Source: Brachionus sp. 'Tiscar' (taxonomy: Eukaryota > Rotifera > Eurotatoria > Ploima > Brachionidae). From it: a stretch of DNA of 64,000 nt. Numbering within the stretch: position 1 is the first letter of the stretch; every line of letters starts with the position of its first letter. A program made the translations under genes and the position numbers. Under the pieces are notes generated by a model. It was given only the letters and a program-made list of their open reading frames with translations. It did no database searches and was not told the origin of the DNA. Location: contig VANL01000074.1 in NCBI GenBank assembly GCA_006352455.1, positions 1-64,000 on the forward strand. Direction: 5' to 3'. Positions 22,401-35,732 of the stretch are shown here, one piece after another.

Positions 22401-24854
22401 CTCATGTATAAGTTTGTTTACAACATTTTTATTTGGTTAATCACACGCAATCAAATTCTCATTGCATAAGGTTTACACGAATCATTCTTTTTTTTTTTAT
22501 CAATAGATTTTATCAAATAAACAAATATTTTTCTCTAATAGTACAAGTGCGAAACGATCCACTGATTTCGCTTTTGTACTTTAGTTGAGCTTTGATTTTT
22601 GTCTCCTTGTGTTCACCATTGACTTTATTATCTGTCTAAAATTGAAAGCCTAAACTTGTCAAAAATAATACGATAATCCCTCAACATTATTTATTATGTC
22701 ATTGTAAATCGGGCGGCTTTTTTTCAAATCAACTGATTCAAAGATCACATGATCAATTTTTTTTCTCTCTATCTCTTTATAATCTTGACACTGTTTAAAA
22801 AAAGAAAATTAAATCTATGTTTTTAACTGGGAATTTTTTATTTAACATCAGGTATTATTTTATTTTTTGTTGTTGCTAGCTCTGAAATCGGATCCACAGT
22901 ATTAGTGAACAAGAATTGGAAATAAAAAACAAGTGCATGTTAAAAAAAATTCAAAGTTAGTTTTCATGCTGTTTTTATTTGAGTCCATAAAATTTAAAAA
23001 TGAAAAAAAAAAAAGAAAAAGTTTAGCACGGTAATTAAGAAAGTGGTGTCGATTAGATAAAATCTCAGCTCTACTTCATACAATTGGGATTATTCACTTT
23101 AGATGTAATTTATCAATTTTATTTTTTTGTGTGATATCAAAGTCAGATAGGAGCCAGGCCCACTTTTAAAATATGTCTCAAAATTGTGTGCTTTCTTTTT
23201 TTTATTTTAAATTTAATAGACTAGTTGAAAATTTTTTTTTATATTATTGTTATTGTTGTTGTTGTTGTTGTGAGAACGAGGCCAGTTTGAATCAGTTGGC
23301 TACGCTTCTGACAATTAACTCATTAAACTCTCATTTAAAAGGAAATTGTTTAATTGGCTATTTCACCCAGATTTAACAAAATTTTTCAAATATTTTAAAA
23401 TATTTTTCAAATTTCGGAGAAAGAAAATAAATCAAAGTTTGTCAAAAATTAAACATAAAAAAATATCTCACTTTTTATTTATTTGTGGCAAGTTAGACGA
23501 AAAAAAAAACAACAACAACAACAACAAAATTTAAAAATCTTAAATCAAAGTAGTATTTTACTTAGAGTTTTTTTTTTGATCGAAGTTTGAAAGATGATCC
23601 TTAATTACATTTTAATGAGTAAGTAAAGAAGCTAAAGAGAACGAAAGAAAGAGAGGAATATTTAGCTATTTTTTCTTTAGTTTTTTTTTTTTGTTTTGCA
23701 GTAATAGAAGCAATCAGAAAAAAAGCACCGAAAAATCGATTAATCATTCTTTAAAGTAAAATAGAAAACAAAAATTTTTACTTTTTTTTTTTTTTTTTAT
23801 TTTCAAAAATAAAATTCGTCTAATCTAACTGGATCATGTTATTTTTTATTCTGAATTGAAAAAAACCGAAAGGCTATTAAGGCTATAAAAAGCACATGTA
23901 AAAGCCAGTCGACTAAAAATTTAGTATAAACATAGAAAAAAATATGTATATTTATAATTTTGTTTATTGCATCCGGTTTTGGCTAGTTGGTCAATGGAAT
24001 TTTTTTTTTATTCAATAAATTTTTCTTCAATTTTTTGTTTATTGTCACATATTAAAAAAGGTAGAAGCGATCAATAAAAAGTGAGTATCCCTAGGCGATT
24101 TGTCTCTTTTTCGAAGTTGTCGCCTCACAAAGACTCATTTTGGATCGTGTTCATTAGATCGTTGCACTATTTAAAAAACATGTTTTTTTTTTTTAGAAAA
24201 AAAAAGGTATAATTAAATTACGTACTTTTACTAAGATACTATTGAATTTGTAAATGCATGTATGTATGTAAACGAATCATATACTAGATAAAATAAAGAG
24301 CTCTTTGGCCAATTAGAAAAATCAATGATAACTTTAACAAAGCCCTCCCATTGATTCAAAATATGAGAAGATATATAAATTTTTATTGGTTGTGTTCAGT
24401 TTTGTTTTTATAAGGCAAAATTTAAAACCGCACCCAATCAAATAGTTATATTTTGCATTTATTTTTCTCTTATTCAATTGTTTTCAAGAGCCTACTAGCA
24501 AAAATTAATCGAAACAAAAACAAAATATATTTATACATATAAAAAAATATGTATATTTAGAATTTTGGTTGATTCAGACTTGCTCATTTTGTTTGTATTT
24601 AATTCAATTCTAATTTTTTTTTATTTTTTTTTTCTTTTCCAGAGTTGAAATTTTGATTTAAGTAAATTAAGAATAAGAAACAAAAAAAAAAAAATGATTT
24701 ATTACACTGGCTCCTTTTTTTTTCCCATTATTGTTGTGTATTGCTCAACTTTTCGACACAATTATCTTAGGCCAAAATTTTTTTTTTTTTTTAATAAAAA
24801 TTTTATTTTCAATGATCATTTTCAATTTAGACTTGAGATAAAAATTTTCGAACT
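19482..24854. other. 5.4 kb gene-free region upstream of Hox3
   Basis: No gene is supported apart from a tRNA-derived SINE at about 20695-20945. A (GTT)n run at 23245-23271 and an (AAC)n run at 23509-23526 lie inverted, 240 bases apart. Homopolymer runs of 10-18 A or T are common after 23700. This is the likely cis-regulatory domain of Hox3, but no individual element can be named from sequence alone. Confidence 0.5.
20695..20945 (-). repeat. tRNA-derived SINE-like element
   Basis: On the reverse strand an A-box-like TGGTGAAGTGT (20874-20884) is followed about 50 bases later by a perfect B box GGTTCGAATC (20826-20835). That is the internal RNA polymerase III promoter spacing. The flanks cannot form an acceptor stem, so this is not a functional tRNA. 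It continues into about 120 bases of unrelated body. No target duplication was found. Confidence 0.5.
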
Positions 24855-26716
24855 ATGATTCAACACCAGACCTCTGCTAAGCCAGCACTGTCAAATCTAG
24901 TGATGGCATCGGGCTCTCAGTTTTACGCAGAGCCGGACACGGACAGCTTCAGAGCGAGCGTGAAGCGAAAACAGAGTGACTCGGACGCCGAGAGCGAAAA
25001 AGCCGCGCTCTCGGCACTGGACAATCCGGAATTTGGCAAAAGCGAGCCAATTTTCTACAAAAATCCGGCACCAGCCTACGACTCCAGCTCGCTGCTGTGC
25101 CATCCGGCGATGCCGACCGCCTATCCGTGGATGAAAGAGCCCAGACTAGTGAACGGCTATTCGGCCGATTTGAGCTCGCCCAGTCTCAAAATTCCCCTTG
25201 GCAACGGATACTCGAACATGGCCAATTTATCATCCGGCTCGGTGTCTTCGTCATCGCCCAATGATTCAATCAACACGCCAACAACTGCTAAAGCAAGTAA
25301 GTCATTTTTTTCAAATTTAAAAGCAATTAAGTCCAAATCAAAGCAGATAAATCTGTTATCACTGATAAAATATTTGCCCAAAATTGAACTCAACTGAACA
25401 GTTGATAAAAATCTTCGTCTAATGAGATTTTAATTTACTTTTTTGTTTGTTAAGAATCAGAGTCGACCAATAGCCATCACGGTAGTCAATCATCGAAGCG
25501 AGCTCGCACTGCCTACACAAGCGCACAATTGGTCGAGCTTGAGAAAGAGTTTCACTTTACGCGTTACTTGTGTCGGCCAAGACGAATTGAGCTCGCGTCG
25601 ATACTTCATTTGACAGAGAGACAAATTAAAATTTGGTTTCAAAATAGACGCATGAAAATGAAAAAAGATCAAAAGAGCAAATCGTACAAAACGTCTATGC
25701 AGAATAGTAGCGGCAGCAGTGACACAAATCCGAGCGGAAACGGAAACATGGACTCGGACAACAATTCGGACAATGAAAATTCGGATAACGAAAATTCCGA
25801 GAGCGAAAATCATGATAGCGAAGAAGTCGGAGTGGATTCAAAGTCTTTGATGGCAAATTCGGCGGCAAGTCACGCCCGATGCGGTCACCACGGCTCGGGC
25901 GCCTACCACAGTCACAGTTCGGCATCGCATCAGTGCAGCCACCATTCAAGCTACTCGTTCAACGCTGTCAAAAAGCCATCCTCAATAAGCTCGTCGTCTT
26001 CTTCGTCGACTCCGCTAGCACCAGCCACCTCCAATTCGATTTCCAGCTCATCTGTGTCTTCTTCATCCTCTTCAACGCCCACTTCTTCAAATCTCATCAA
26101 AACAAGTAGTTCGCCTTCGCCAATAAATAACTTTGCCGCAAATAATTTTACAAATTCGGAATACTATTCGTTAGGCTCAGAAAATACCAAAGACCAGTAT
26201 TACTTTGGCCTTAACAAGCCAAATTCGTCAGCAGTGACTACGTCTTCGAGCAAGACGGCCTATTCGTTTTATCCAAACGGAGCTTCGCCAAACACAAACT
26301 CGGTCTATAGCCAAAATTTTAACAACACAACTCCGCCATCCACTAGCGAATATAGCGCTAATTCTAATCCTTTTTTCGATCCGTCTTATCCGAATCAAAT
26401 GTTACCCAATGCTGATCCATCCAGTTTAGTCTATTCACAATTCAATGGTTACAACTATTCGAATCCTTACTTCAATACGTTTTATGCTAATAATGCGGCT
26501 AGTTCTAATGCTTACGTGTCTAATGGAGATGCCTATTTGGCCAATTCGGTGCCAGGCGGAGGCCTCTTGGGCTATCAGTTTGGACAGGATTTAAGCTCGT
26601 ATTCGAACAATGGCGCCGAAGTGTCGAACAATTCGAATTCAAATTTAGACTCAAATTACACTAGTTATTTGTCAACCATACAGCTTGCTTCAACAACTAC
26701 TGCTTCAAAATTCTAG
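24855..26716 (+). CDS. Hox3: Homeobox protein Hox3 (paralogy group 3)
   Basis: Two exons (24855-25296 and 25455-26716) encode 567 residues. Exon 1 contains the hexapeptide AYPWMK (89-94), which binds PBC/Exd cofactors. Exon 2 carries the homeodomain at residues 161-220. Its N-terminal arm SKRARTAYTSAQLVELEKEF, the block 'RYLCRPRRIELA' and helix 3 'QIKIWFQNRRMK' followed by 'KKDQK' are diagnostic of group 3 Hox proteins. It is a nuclear DNA-binding regulator of axial patterning. The long C-terminal part is Ser/Asn/Tyr-rich and low in complexity. An acidic stretch of Asp/Glu/Ser/Asn repeats lies just after the homeodomain. Codon use is distinctly more GC-rich than in neighbouring genes. No other Hox gene lies within the window. 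Confidence 0.9.
25493..25672 (+). other. Hox3: Homeobox of Hox3
   Basis: Sixty codons beginning SKRARTAY. Helix 3 has the invariant WF.NR, with Gln at position 50 as in all central-class Hox proteins. Confidence 0.92.
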
Positions 26717-29700
26717 ATTTTAATTATTGATTTTCAAATGTGAAATAGAAAAAAAAGCAGATCATATCTTAAAAATATTCTTTAATTTTCTTTTTATTTA
26801 AATTAAGTCGAGAATCGAATTTTAATTTTGAATAAGATAATTTTAAATTTGATTGTTTTTTTTATTTTTATTTTTATTGCTTAGTTAATTTTTTTTTTTT
26901 TTGTATAAAATTTTTTCTAATTATTTTGTAAAATAGAATTGCTTTTTTTTAAATACCTTAACAAAAAAAAAAAAAATTTTGAGCAATATTTTTTCTTAAG
27001 TGTGAATAAAAGTAAATGCCAAAAAATTACTAATTTTTATAATTTAAATTAATTTGCGTCTTTTAATTGAGAATAGAAAAAATTCAGTCTAATTTATTTT
27101 AAATTTTTCAATTTAATCAAGAATAATCCAAAGATCGCTATTCAATATAATTTTATAACAAACCAACATACTGTTGAGTTTATTTTGGAATAAATAAATA
27201 TTAGCGTCATTTTTCAAAAGATAAGCTAGAAATGGATAGATATATTGCATTTGTAGAATTATACAAGTGGTATGAAAGAAAAAAAATTCATTTATTTTTT
27301 GATAAATTGATTCATGTGTTAAAAAATTATTAACTTGTTGACAATTTACACTTTTGTTTTTTTTTTTTAGTGAATTCTATTAAATCATTTCAATAAAACA
27401 TACTTTCTATGAAATTGAACATTTCTTTCTATGAAAAAAAGTAGCATTCTATGAAAAAAGTTTCTACGAAATTAACTGGCCCCGTTTATTTAGTTTTTAT
27501 TTTTATGGCTTCAAAATTTGATCATGTTACTAAAAGGAAGGGCTAAGTCTCCATTTCAATCGACCAAGGTCATGACTAAATTTTTTAAATAATTTTTCTA
27601 AATCACAATAAAGTGCAGTCCAATAGATACCATTTTATAGATAATAATATTTATAATACTTGTTCCTTTTCTATCCCAGCTGATAATAGTCAGACATTCA
27701 TCTCCTTTTCCATTAAAATTAAAAGGGTTTAAACATTGGTCCCCTATTTGAAAGATTTTTCACTCTAAGCGGGTTTTGAATTTTATTCAAATAAGAAAAT
27801 GAAGAAATTTACCAGAAAAACTTTTATTTTTTAAAAAACAATTAAAATAAAACTAAGTTTTAAACTCAAATACTTGCGACCCTCAAATCTTTGTGCTTAC
27901 CGCTAGTATTTGAATTGCTTTTGAAAAAAATGTGTCCCTTATAAAAAAAATCATTAGTCATTTGGCATAAATATTTCTTGTTTCGAATAAATGTGAAAAA
28001 AGACATGAAGATAAAGGCTATTTCCATTTCTATTTGAGATAATCTCTTTAATTGTTAATTTATTTTTTCGTTTAGAAATATCAGCTATGATTCTTAGTAT
28101 TAAATTAATTTGAAATTTAGATGCATATAAACTATAAAAAAGTAAAATGTTAGGAGGAAACTTTTCTTTTTATTTCGACAAATTCTTCACTTATATTCTA
28201 TTAAATTCTGAATTCCAAAGTAAATTTAGAAAAATACCAAATTCAATTAAAAATTTAATTAAATAGAAAAAAAAATTGTAATTAATTTAAAATTTAATTT
28301 ATATTTTCGCCATTTAATTTCATCTGAGTTTGAATAGTTCAATAATTTTAATATAATAATCAAAAATAGATTTGCGAGTGATATTCTAGAAAGATTTGAA
28401 TAATAAATAATTGTAAACCGGTCATAGATGTAAAGACAAAATTAAGATCAACAGAGCCTGGAAGCATTTCTCAAACAATAAAAAAAATAAAAAAGCCGAG
28501 CGGCACTGTAAAGTTTTGTAAAGCCAATAATTTAGTTCATGTTACACAATAAACTATTTCGACTTTCAATTTGAAATATTGTCCTCAAGACACATTTTTC
28601 AAAATTTATTTCCATGTTTTTTTTTTTAATAAAATTATCAAAAAAGAGCTTTTAATTTTTAAATATGCTTGGCAAAAACTGAGAAAGTTAATTAAGAATA
28701 AAGAGTAAAGTCATGATGATTTTAGAGTTTTATTATGGTAATAAAAATAAAGCAAAATCGATCAATCGGAAAATGGTTTAGCCAAAGAAAATCATTGTTC
28801 TAGTTTCAAATATTTCATAAATTTATCTTAATGGTTTCTTAATGAGTCTTAATCAATCGAGCAGCAAAGCTAATAAATAGGCATGTATTTGCTTTGAAAA
28901 TTTTATAAAATTTCAATAGCAGCTGAACAATATTTAGAATAAAACCAAAAGCAATAAAGATAAATTCCATACACTGTTCGATTACTAAAAGATCAAAAAG
29001 ATCTTTAAATAAACAAAAATATTGAGTTTTATTTTTGTTTTAAATTTGTGCTCGTTTCAAAATTTCAATTTGGCTTATTCATGTTGCAGGCTTTTGTTGT
29101 TTTTATTTCATTAGGCGCAATTCGAAAATGAGGGATTTTAACAAAATTAGGAAAAATGATAAATTACCTTTCTAATCAATGGAGATTCATCAACGTCAAA
29201 ATATTTCTAAAAATTTCTAAGTGAGTGAAATGTGTTCCCAGTTAAGAAAACATTGAAAAATGACTTGTTAAATGAATAGAGTACGAACTAGTCATTTTAA
29301 AATTTGGAACGCTTAGTCATTCACAAAATATTGACGCTAATAAGCGTTTCAGAATGAACTTGATTAAAACTTGTCAAATAGACAAATAGTCAAATGATCC
29401 TATGAGCTAAATTAATGCTCATACTTGACCCGACAAAATTCTTAGTATTAAATTAATTTGAAATTTAAAAAAGATGTATATATTGGACAAATTGTCGTAG
29501 ATTAGCTAATTTCTAAAAATTATGCAATCTAAACCTTTTGATTTAACTTTACCAGGTAATTAAGTAATCTTAAAAGTCTAATTGAGCTTGATTAATTCAA
29601 TTTAAAAATAATTTGCATATAGAAATATTTGACCGCTTTGACGTCCGTTTTTATATTGCTTAATTTAGTCTTTAAATAATAAAAGATTAGCCGATTTAAA

Positions 29701-31474
29701 TTGAATATCATTTTAACAGGAATTTATAACTTGAAAAATTTAGAATAAATGTATAAAAAGATTTCATTTAGATTTTAATTAAATGTTAGATAATTAAAAT
29801 AATAAATTTAAAATAAAGCAGAGATAGAAAAAAAATTATTTTTTTATTTCAAAATAACTTTTTATCAAATAATAAAATAAAACTAAAAAAAAATAAAATA
29901 ATTTTTTTCAAATTAATTTTTAGAAATTTTTCAAAAAATGCATGAACGAATTTGAAGAAATAATTAAATTTTGTTTATTAACAAATCATGAATTTTAAAA
30001 ATTAAAAAAAAACAAAAATAACTGAAGCAGATCCAAAAAAAAACTTTAAATTTAATTAAAAATACTCAAATAAATTTAAGTTTTAGGTTTTAATTTTGTT
30101 TAAATTGTTTAAAAGCTTTCTTCTAATTAATGTTTTTAAAACAAATTATTCTCAACAAAGCCAAAATATCATTTATAATAAAATTTTTTGCACTTTTGTG
30201 AGTTAATATCAAGCTGTTTTAATTTATATTTAAGTTCGTAAATTTTGAATCTAAAGGTAATCAAGAAAAAAGTGCTGATTAGATAAAATCAAGAAATTAC
30301 TTCATTCGAAATGAATTATCTTTTATTTTTAAATGTAATAAACAAATTTTGTTTTGCTCATTAAAAAATATTCAAAGGTTTTTGTTATCAAAAACAAAGT
30401 AAAAGTTAAATGAAAATCATTTGATTTCTTATCATTATCGAGAAATAAATCTAAATTCAATATCCAGACTTATAAATTAATATAAATAAATTATTTAGTA
30501 ACTCTTAAGTCACTTTTCTTTTTCTTGTAAATTTTAATCCCAGTGGAACACCTTAAGTCGTCATCTGCGAACAATGTTGCAAATAACATTCTGATAGAAG
30601 TATTTTTATAGGCATTCATTTAAGAAAACTTTTATTCTTAGAAAGTTGCTTTGGTTTATTACCTTTGGTTTATTTTATTAATAATAATAAGTTTTGTTTT
30701 TATATACTATTGTCAAAATGAAGCATGATGACTTAATTAGTTTCCAGAACGCATTTCTAGCATTTTTTTATTGAGATAAATGGTTCCCCACAAACCAAAA
30801 ACTTTTTAACACAAACTACTGCAAAGCACAAATTTTTTGTGTCGAATACAAAAAGAAAATAATTTTTAAATATTTAACCAAATAACTGGTTAATACAAAT
30901 TTTTTGTGGTGATAAAAAAATTTGTTACATAATTTATTCGAATAGTGTTTATAAAATTACATATAAAAAAAATCAAATATTAAATTAATTAAAAAATTAA
31001 ATTAAATTAAATTTCAAGGAAAACCAATTTCCAGCTAATTTTGGACGACCTTTTTTGGGTTTATTTTCTAATTTGTCATTTTCCAGAAGCTTATTTAGCG
31101 CTAACTGGTGACTACAATAGCTCAATTTAATAAAATATTTGCATCCGCATGTCTTTTTCTTAACGTCTAGATATTTAAAAAATTTGTGCTTTTATTTTGT
31201 GCTGCACAGTTTTGAAAATTTATGAAAAAATTTGTGCTTAAAAGTCTAAGTCAAGTTATTTTTGTGCTGAAAATTATTTCATTTTGGGTGACAGTTTTTT
31301 ATTTGTGGATAATAGGTAGACCCGCTTTTATTTAACTGAGAAAATACCAATTAAAAATAAACAAAAATGAATAAAATTAAAATAAAATAAAATTGCAATC
31401 TTAAATTTTTTTCCTTAAACAACAACTTAACCTCAGTTTACCAAGAATATTATTAAAATTTTTTAAGTTTAAAT
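26717..31474. other. Gene-free region downstream of Hox3
   Basis: No coding region, RNA gene or transposon is visible. A short near-exact duplication around 'TTCTTAGTATTAAATTAATT' occurs at 28092 and 29432. Small repeats of TTCTATGAAA lie at 27405-27465. The rest is unstructured AT-rich DNA. Confidence 0.45.
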
Positions 31475-31849
31475 CAGAGTTGTTTACAAGTCCCAAGTCT
31501 CAAGTCAAGTCCAAATCCAGACTTTTTTTTTTTAATTTTATTTCTTTATTAATTAATATTTAACGTATAAATTTTTTATGTTTTAATAAAAATTCCTCTC
31601 AAAATTTATTTAGATTTAATTTTTGAAAGTAGCTAAAATAAATATGATAATTAAAAAACTTGAAAAAAAATATTTTTCAAGCAGTTTTTTTAAAATATCA
31701 TTAAAAAATTTTTATTGATTTATTTATATAATTATATTTCTGCGATCCTAAATAGTTTTTTTAATAGCCAAGAAGAGTAGGACTTTTGAAAAAAATTCAA
31801 AAAAGAAAATTCGGGACTTGGACTTTTTTTGGACTTTTAAACAACTCTG
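31475..31849. mobile_element. hAT-type MITE with exact 8-bp target duplication
   Basis: Termini CAGAGTTGTTTACAAGTCC and GGACTTTTAAACAACTCTG are inverted repeats. The flanks at 31467-31474 and 31850-31857 are identical (GTTTAAAT). The CAG.GTTG terminus and 8-bp duplication are the hAT superfamily signature. It has no transposase, so it is non-autonomous. Sister copy at 39058-39218. Confidence 0.85.
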
Positions 31850-31929
31850 GTTTAAATACTCATGGTTTAAAAGCAAAGACTAGAATAACAGACTCCTATT
31901 TTATTTAAAACAAAAAATATTTTTTTCTT

Positions 31930-32795
31930 CAATTTTCTAGATATGCTTTAAAATATACACCCTTCAAGATTGAGAAAAAAAACAATAAAAAATAAAAAAA
32001 AATCTACCGTATCCTTGTGTTCATGACTCTAAGAGTAAAGCCCAAATTCAATCTTTTTTCTTTTAGAGTTACATAGTTTCTATGTTATAACAATTAAAAT
32101 TGAATATGGAATATTTTCCCAAAAATAAAGCCCAAATTTACGTTTTACTCTAACACAAAAATGGTATTTATTGCCATAAAAAAAATAACTATAAAATAAT
32201 AACTAATAACTATTTCGAAATCAACTTTAAATTTTTTAAATTTTTTAAATTTTTTAAATTTTTTTTCAAAACATTTATTTCTGCTTTAAAAAAAATCATC
32301 ATCATATTAAAATTTTTAATAGAAAAAAATATTTTCAGATTTCTCAGAGGTCGAAAACCTACAATTGCTAATTTATTTATTTAGAAAAAAATAAATAAAA
32401 TTGACCATGTTTAAAATTTGACAAAAAAATCAGGGTTTATCATCTCAGATCCTTTAAAGTTGTTTTTGCAAATTTTCATGGCAAAATCATATTATTCTAT
32501 TTATAAAAACTACATTTTCTAAAATATATTTTTATGCTCCTTATGAAAATATCATCAACAGCTTTTGGGTGTATCAGAAAAATTATTAAGGTGTTTTCGG
32601 GTATTTTGGGCTATTTTTTTTTACTTAAAATCTTAATATGATGATGATTTTTTTTATAAATGAAAAAGGTTGTTGATTTAGCAGAAATCAATTTATTGAA
32701 AAAAATTGACCTAAAATTACCGTATTTTTTTACTTTTTGTTGTTTTTTTTTCAATCTTGAAGAGTGTAGATTTTAAAGCATGCCATTTTCAAAGA
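31930..32795. mobile_element. Long foldback (hairpin) element
   Basis: Left-arm blocks 'ATGCTTTAAAATATACACCC', 'TTCAAGATTGAGAAAAAAAA', 'CTACCGTA', 'TTTATTTCTGCTTTAAA' and 'ATCATCATCATATTAA' recur in inverse order in the right arm. The arms are each about 390 bases around a short loop. A local TTTAAATTT array lies at 32228-32268 in the left arm only. No coding capacity. Confidence 0.75.
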
Positions 32796-33234
32796 ACTTA
32801 AAAATATTACGAGAAGCTTAATTTGAGACATCTAAGGACAACTAGTTTTCTAAATCGAATAAAATTTTTTTTTTTAAATAAATCTAAAATAATTATTCAT
32901 TTCTATCAGAATTAATAATGATTTTTTATTAATGCAAAATTTAAAAATTTTTAAAATTCAAATTGTCATCTAGCATGAAATTTCTAATAACCAATAAAAT
33001 AAATATGCACTTAGTTAAAAATATTCAAATTGAAAATTTTATTTAAAGTTTAAAAAAATAATTGAATTCTTAATTGAGATTGAATACGAAAATTTACAAT
33101 TTTTTTATGCTTGGATTTTTTACAAAATGAATCAAACATTAACCAATTATGAATATTTCAGTAATTTGGCTAAATTAGACAAAATCTTAGATATATCGTT
33201 TTTTTTTTAAATCGTTTATTTGACTTTATTTGTT
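32796..33234. other. Spacer 3' of RPA1
   Basis: AT-rich, nothing recognisable. It contains the 3' end of the RPA1 transcript. Confidence 0.4.
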
Positions 33235-35732
33235 TTAAACTTGTTCTTTAGCAAACTGTTTAATTTTTTGAAGTATTCGTCTACCACTTTGAGCATAATC
33301 AATCGGTTCTACAGTCACAGCACTAACTTTTACTCTTCTTTCATCCTTTTTTAGAAATATAAAAAAATAAATGGAAAATTATTTTTTTCATAATTACATT
33401 GTAGGTTTCCATCTTTGCTCTTAATTTAAAATTAAATTCTTTAAACGCACATTCTGAAAATATTTCATCAAATTTTGGATCATTCTTTGTAAAAAAAAAA
33501 ATAAATATTAATTGAATTCTCGATTAAATGAATTATTTACCGAGTTTTTTAATTCACCCAATTCCTCGGTTCCGATTCCGAGTATAGTCTCAGCAGTTTC
33601 TTGAAAGCATGTAGCCCAATTTGACTCCGCAAAATCAGCCAAATTAATCTTAAATATAAAGTTACTTGAAAAAAATTTCAAAATTCAAAATTATTTTAAT
33701 TTTAGAATTAAAAAAAAATTAATTCTATCGGGTCTTAAATTTTTGCTTATGGCTTTGCTTATTGTTCAAAGCTCTAGTTTCATCAAAATTTTAAAATTTA
33801 ATCTTTTAATAGTAATTAAAGTAGCATAAATGTATTACATTTAAAATCATTCTCCATTTAAAATTCGGATAATTTCTTGCACATTTTTCACAACGATATG
33901 TGCCATCATTTTGATCAAAAATTTTCTTATTACAATTTTCACCTGGACATGCCATGTACATAGAATTATCTTTTTTTGCATAAAGCACATATGCCTTGGT
34001 CGAAAAGTAGTCTGCTTTGTCACCCATGCCGAGTTTTTCGTCTTTCAACTGGTCTAGGAACTTCCAATTTGAGTGACCGGAAATCGGTCCACCAGAATTC
34101 GCTCCAGCTGCAGCCATTCCTTGACTTGACAAATCTTGTAATTCAGATTCAGATCCGCCTTGTTCAAACCAGCCTTTAACTGTATGAGCTTCGGGTATGT
34201 CTGGGTTTATTTGAACCACTGTTGTTGAAGCTACACTCAATGTTTTTCCATTGTAATCTCCGATTTTAGCACCTTTTAGTAAAATAACTGGATAACTATC
34301 GCTTGGATCATAATCCTCAGCCTTTAAAATAATTATTTTCTAAAACAAACTCCAATGGAATACTAAAATTACTTGTTTTCCCCATAGAGTTGCCGTAATA
34401 GCACATTCACTATTATCAACAATGCTCAATTCACGTTTTTTTAATTCCTTGTTTGTTGATTTTGTAATTATGGTTGTCACATCACCTACAGATCTAACCA
34501 CACCAATAACATCTATGATTAAAATCGGTATTAATTTTTTAAAAATATTTTAAATCAAGATTTTAATTTATTTAAAAAAAAAAACATTCTTTGCTTTTAA
34601 TTACCTACAAAATCATTTGCTGCATGATTTGAAATTTCTTTTATTTTGACTATGTTCAAATTAATTCTTGGCAGATCATCTGTTTCTTCACAAGGCTGAA
34701 TTACAGTTTCGTTATTAAAAGTCATCTCATAGTCATTGTCAAGTTTGCAGTACTGCTTATTGGCAGTCTTTAAATTAGCTTTTGAAATGTAATAGACTTG
34801 ATCTATTTGCAGCATTTCGTAAAATTTGTCAACTTGTTCATTAAAGCCATTGGCTCTAATTTCTCCAGTACTATCAATTAATTCCACATTGAAAAGTTTT
34901 CCTTCACCTCTGGCGTTTGAATATGTACGAATATTTGATTTATTGGTGACTCTAGCTTTTATTGCCCATCTTATAAATAAAAAAAAATTAAAAAATTCTT
35001 AAATTTTTTTCTTAAATATATCGATTACTTGTTCTGGTAAGGATTTAAACTTGAAATGCCGAATATTTTGAAACCATTGAAAGTACCTGGTGGATTATTT
35101 GACTGAGCTTTCTCAAAATCATTTTCTTTTTTGCTAAAAAAAGATTTTGTATTTGTCTGATTATGTGGCTTGTTTGGTTCTATATTTTCATTTTGAATTT
35201 GCTTGCTGGGTTGACTGATTGCATTTGTTGCTGGCGGCTTGCTGTTTGGATCCATTTCGCCCAAAATTTCAAAATTTAACAAGATAATGACAACCCTACA
35301 CACATATTTGATTTAAATAATAATATTTTTTTTCAATTTTTATTTACTTTGGTGGGTCTTTTGAAAGAACATTAGCAGCATATTCTTCAAGTTTTATAAC
35401 ACTGCCAATTCTGAGTTGATTTGATTCTACCAACGAATTTTTTTGTGTGGCCAATATTCCAACTAAATTATTTAAAACGCTTTAATTTATTTAAATTAAA
35501 TTAAAATTTGATTACATGTGTGTTGGGTTTCGCCATCGTACAAAGTAACTTTATACCTGGTCATGCCATCCATGTTGTTTTGAATGTTCTTCATTTGAAT
35601 TATTTGCAAAATTGGATCAGAGACATTATTTCCGTCCAAAATTTTCTGAAAATTTAAACATTCAATTAGGCGATGACTCAATTTATGTTGTCACTAGATT
35701 ACCTTCAAAGAGCCTTTGCTTAGCTGGAACAT
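33235..35732 (-). CDS. RPA1: Replication protein A 70 kDa subunit (RPA1)
   Basis: Ten exons on the reverse strand (35732-35703, 35645-35516, 35462-35348, 35295-35029, 34969-34605, 34512-34373, 34321-33839, 33648-33541, 33484-33398, 33345-33235) encode 611 residues (human 616). An N-terminal OB fold is followed by a Ser/Pro/Asn linker. DBD-A begins 'WAIKARVTNKSNIRT' with 'GEGKLFNVEL' and 'FNEQVDKF'. DBD-B and DBD-C follow ('INPDIPEAHTVKGWF'). The zinc ribbon in DBD-C is intact: CPGENC and CEKC, matching the CX4CX13CX2C pattern. RPA1 is the large subunit of the single-strand DNA-binding trimer used in replication, repair and recombination. All splice sites are canonical and no lesion is seen. 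Divergent from HDAC gene A. Confidence 0.95.

Noticed and set aside
23173..23534. Two overlapping short forward frames with Tyr/Cys-rich sequence
   Set aside because: The peptide comes from the (GTT)n run and AT-rich translation; no splice or family support.
25490..25949. Reverse-strand frames of 84-107 codons over Hox3
   Set aside because: They are shadows of the GC-richer Hox3 coding exon on the opposite strand.
28092..29462. Thirty-base duplication at 28092 and 29432 as a transposon pair
   Set aside because: Too short, no terminal repeats or target duplication.
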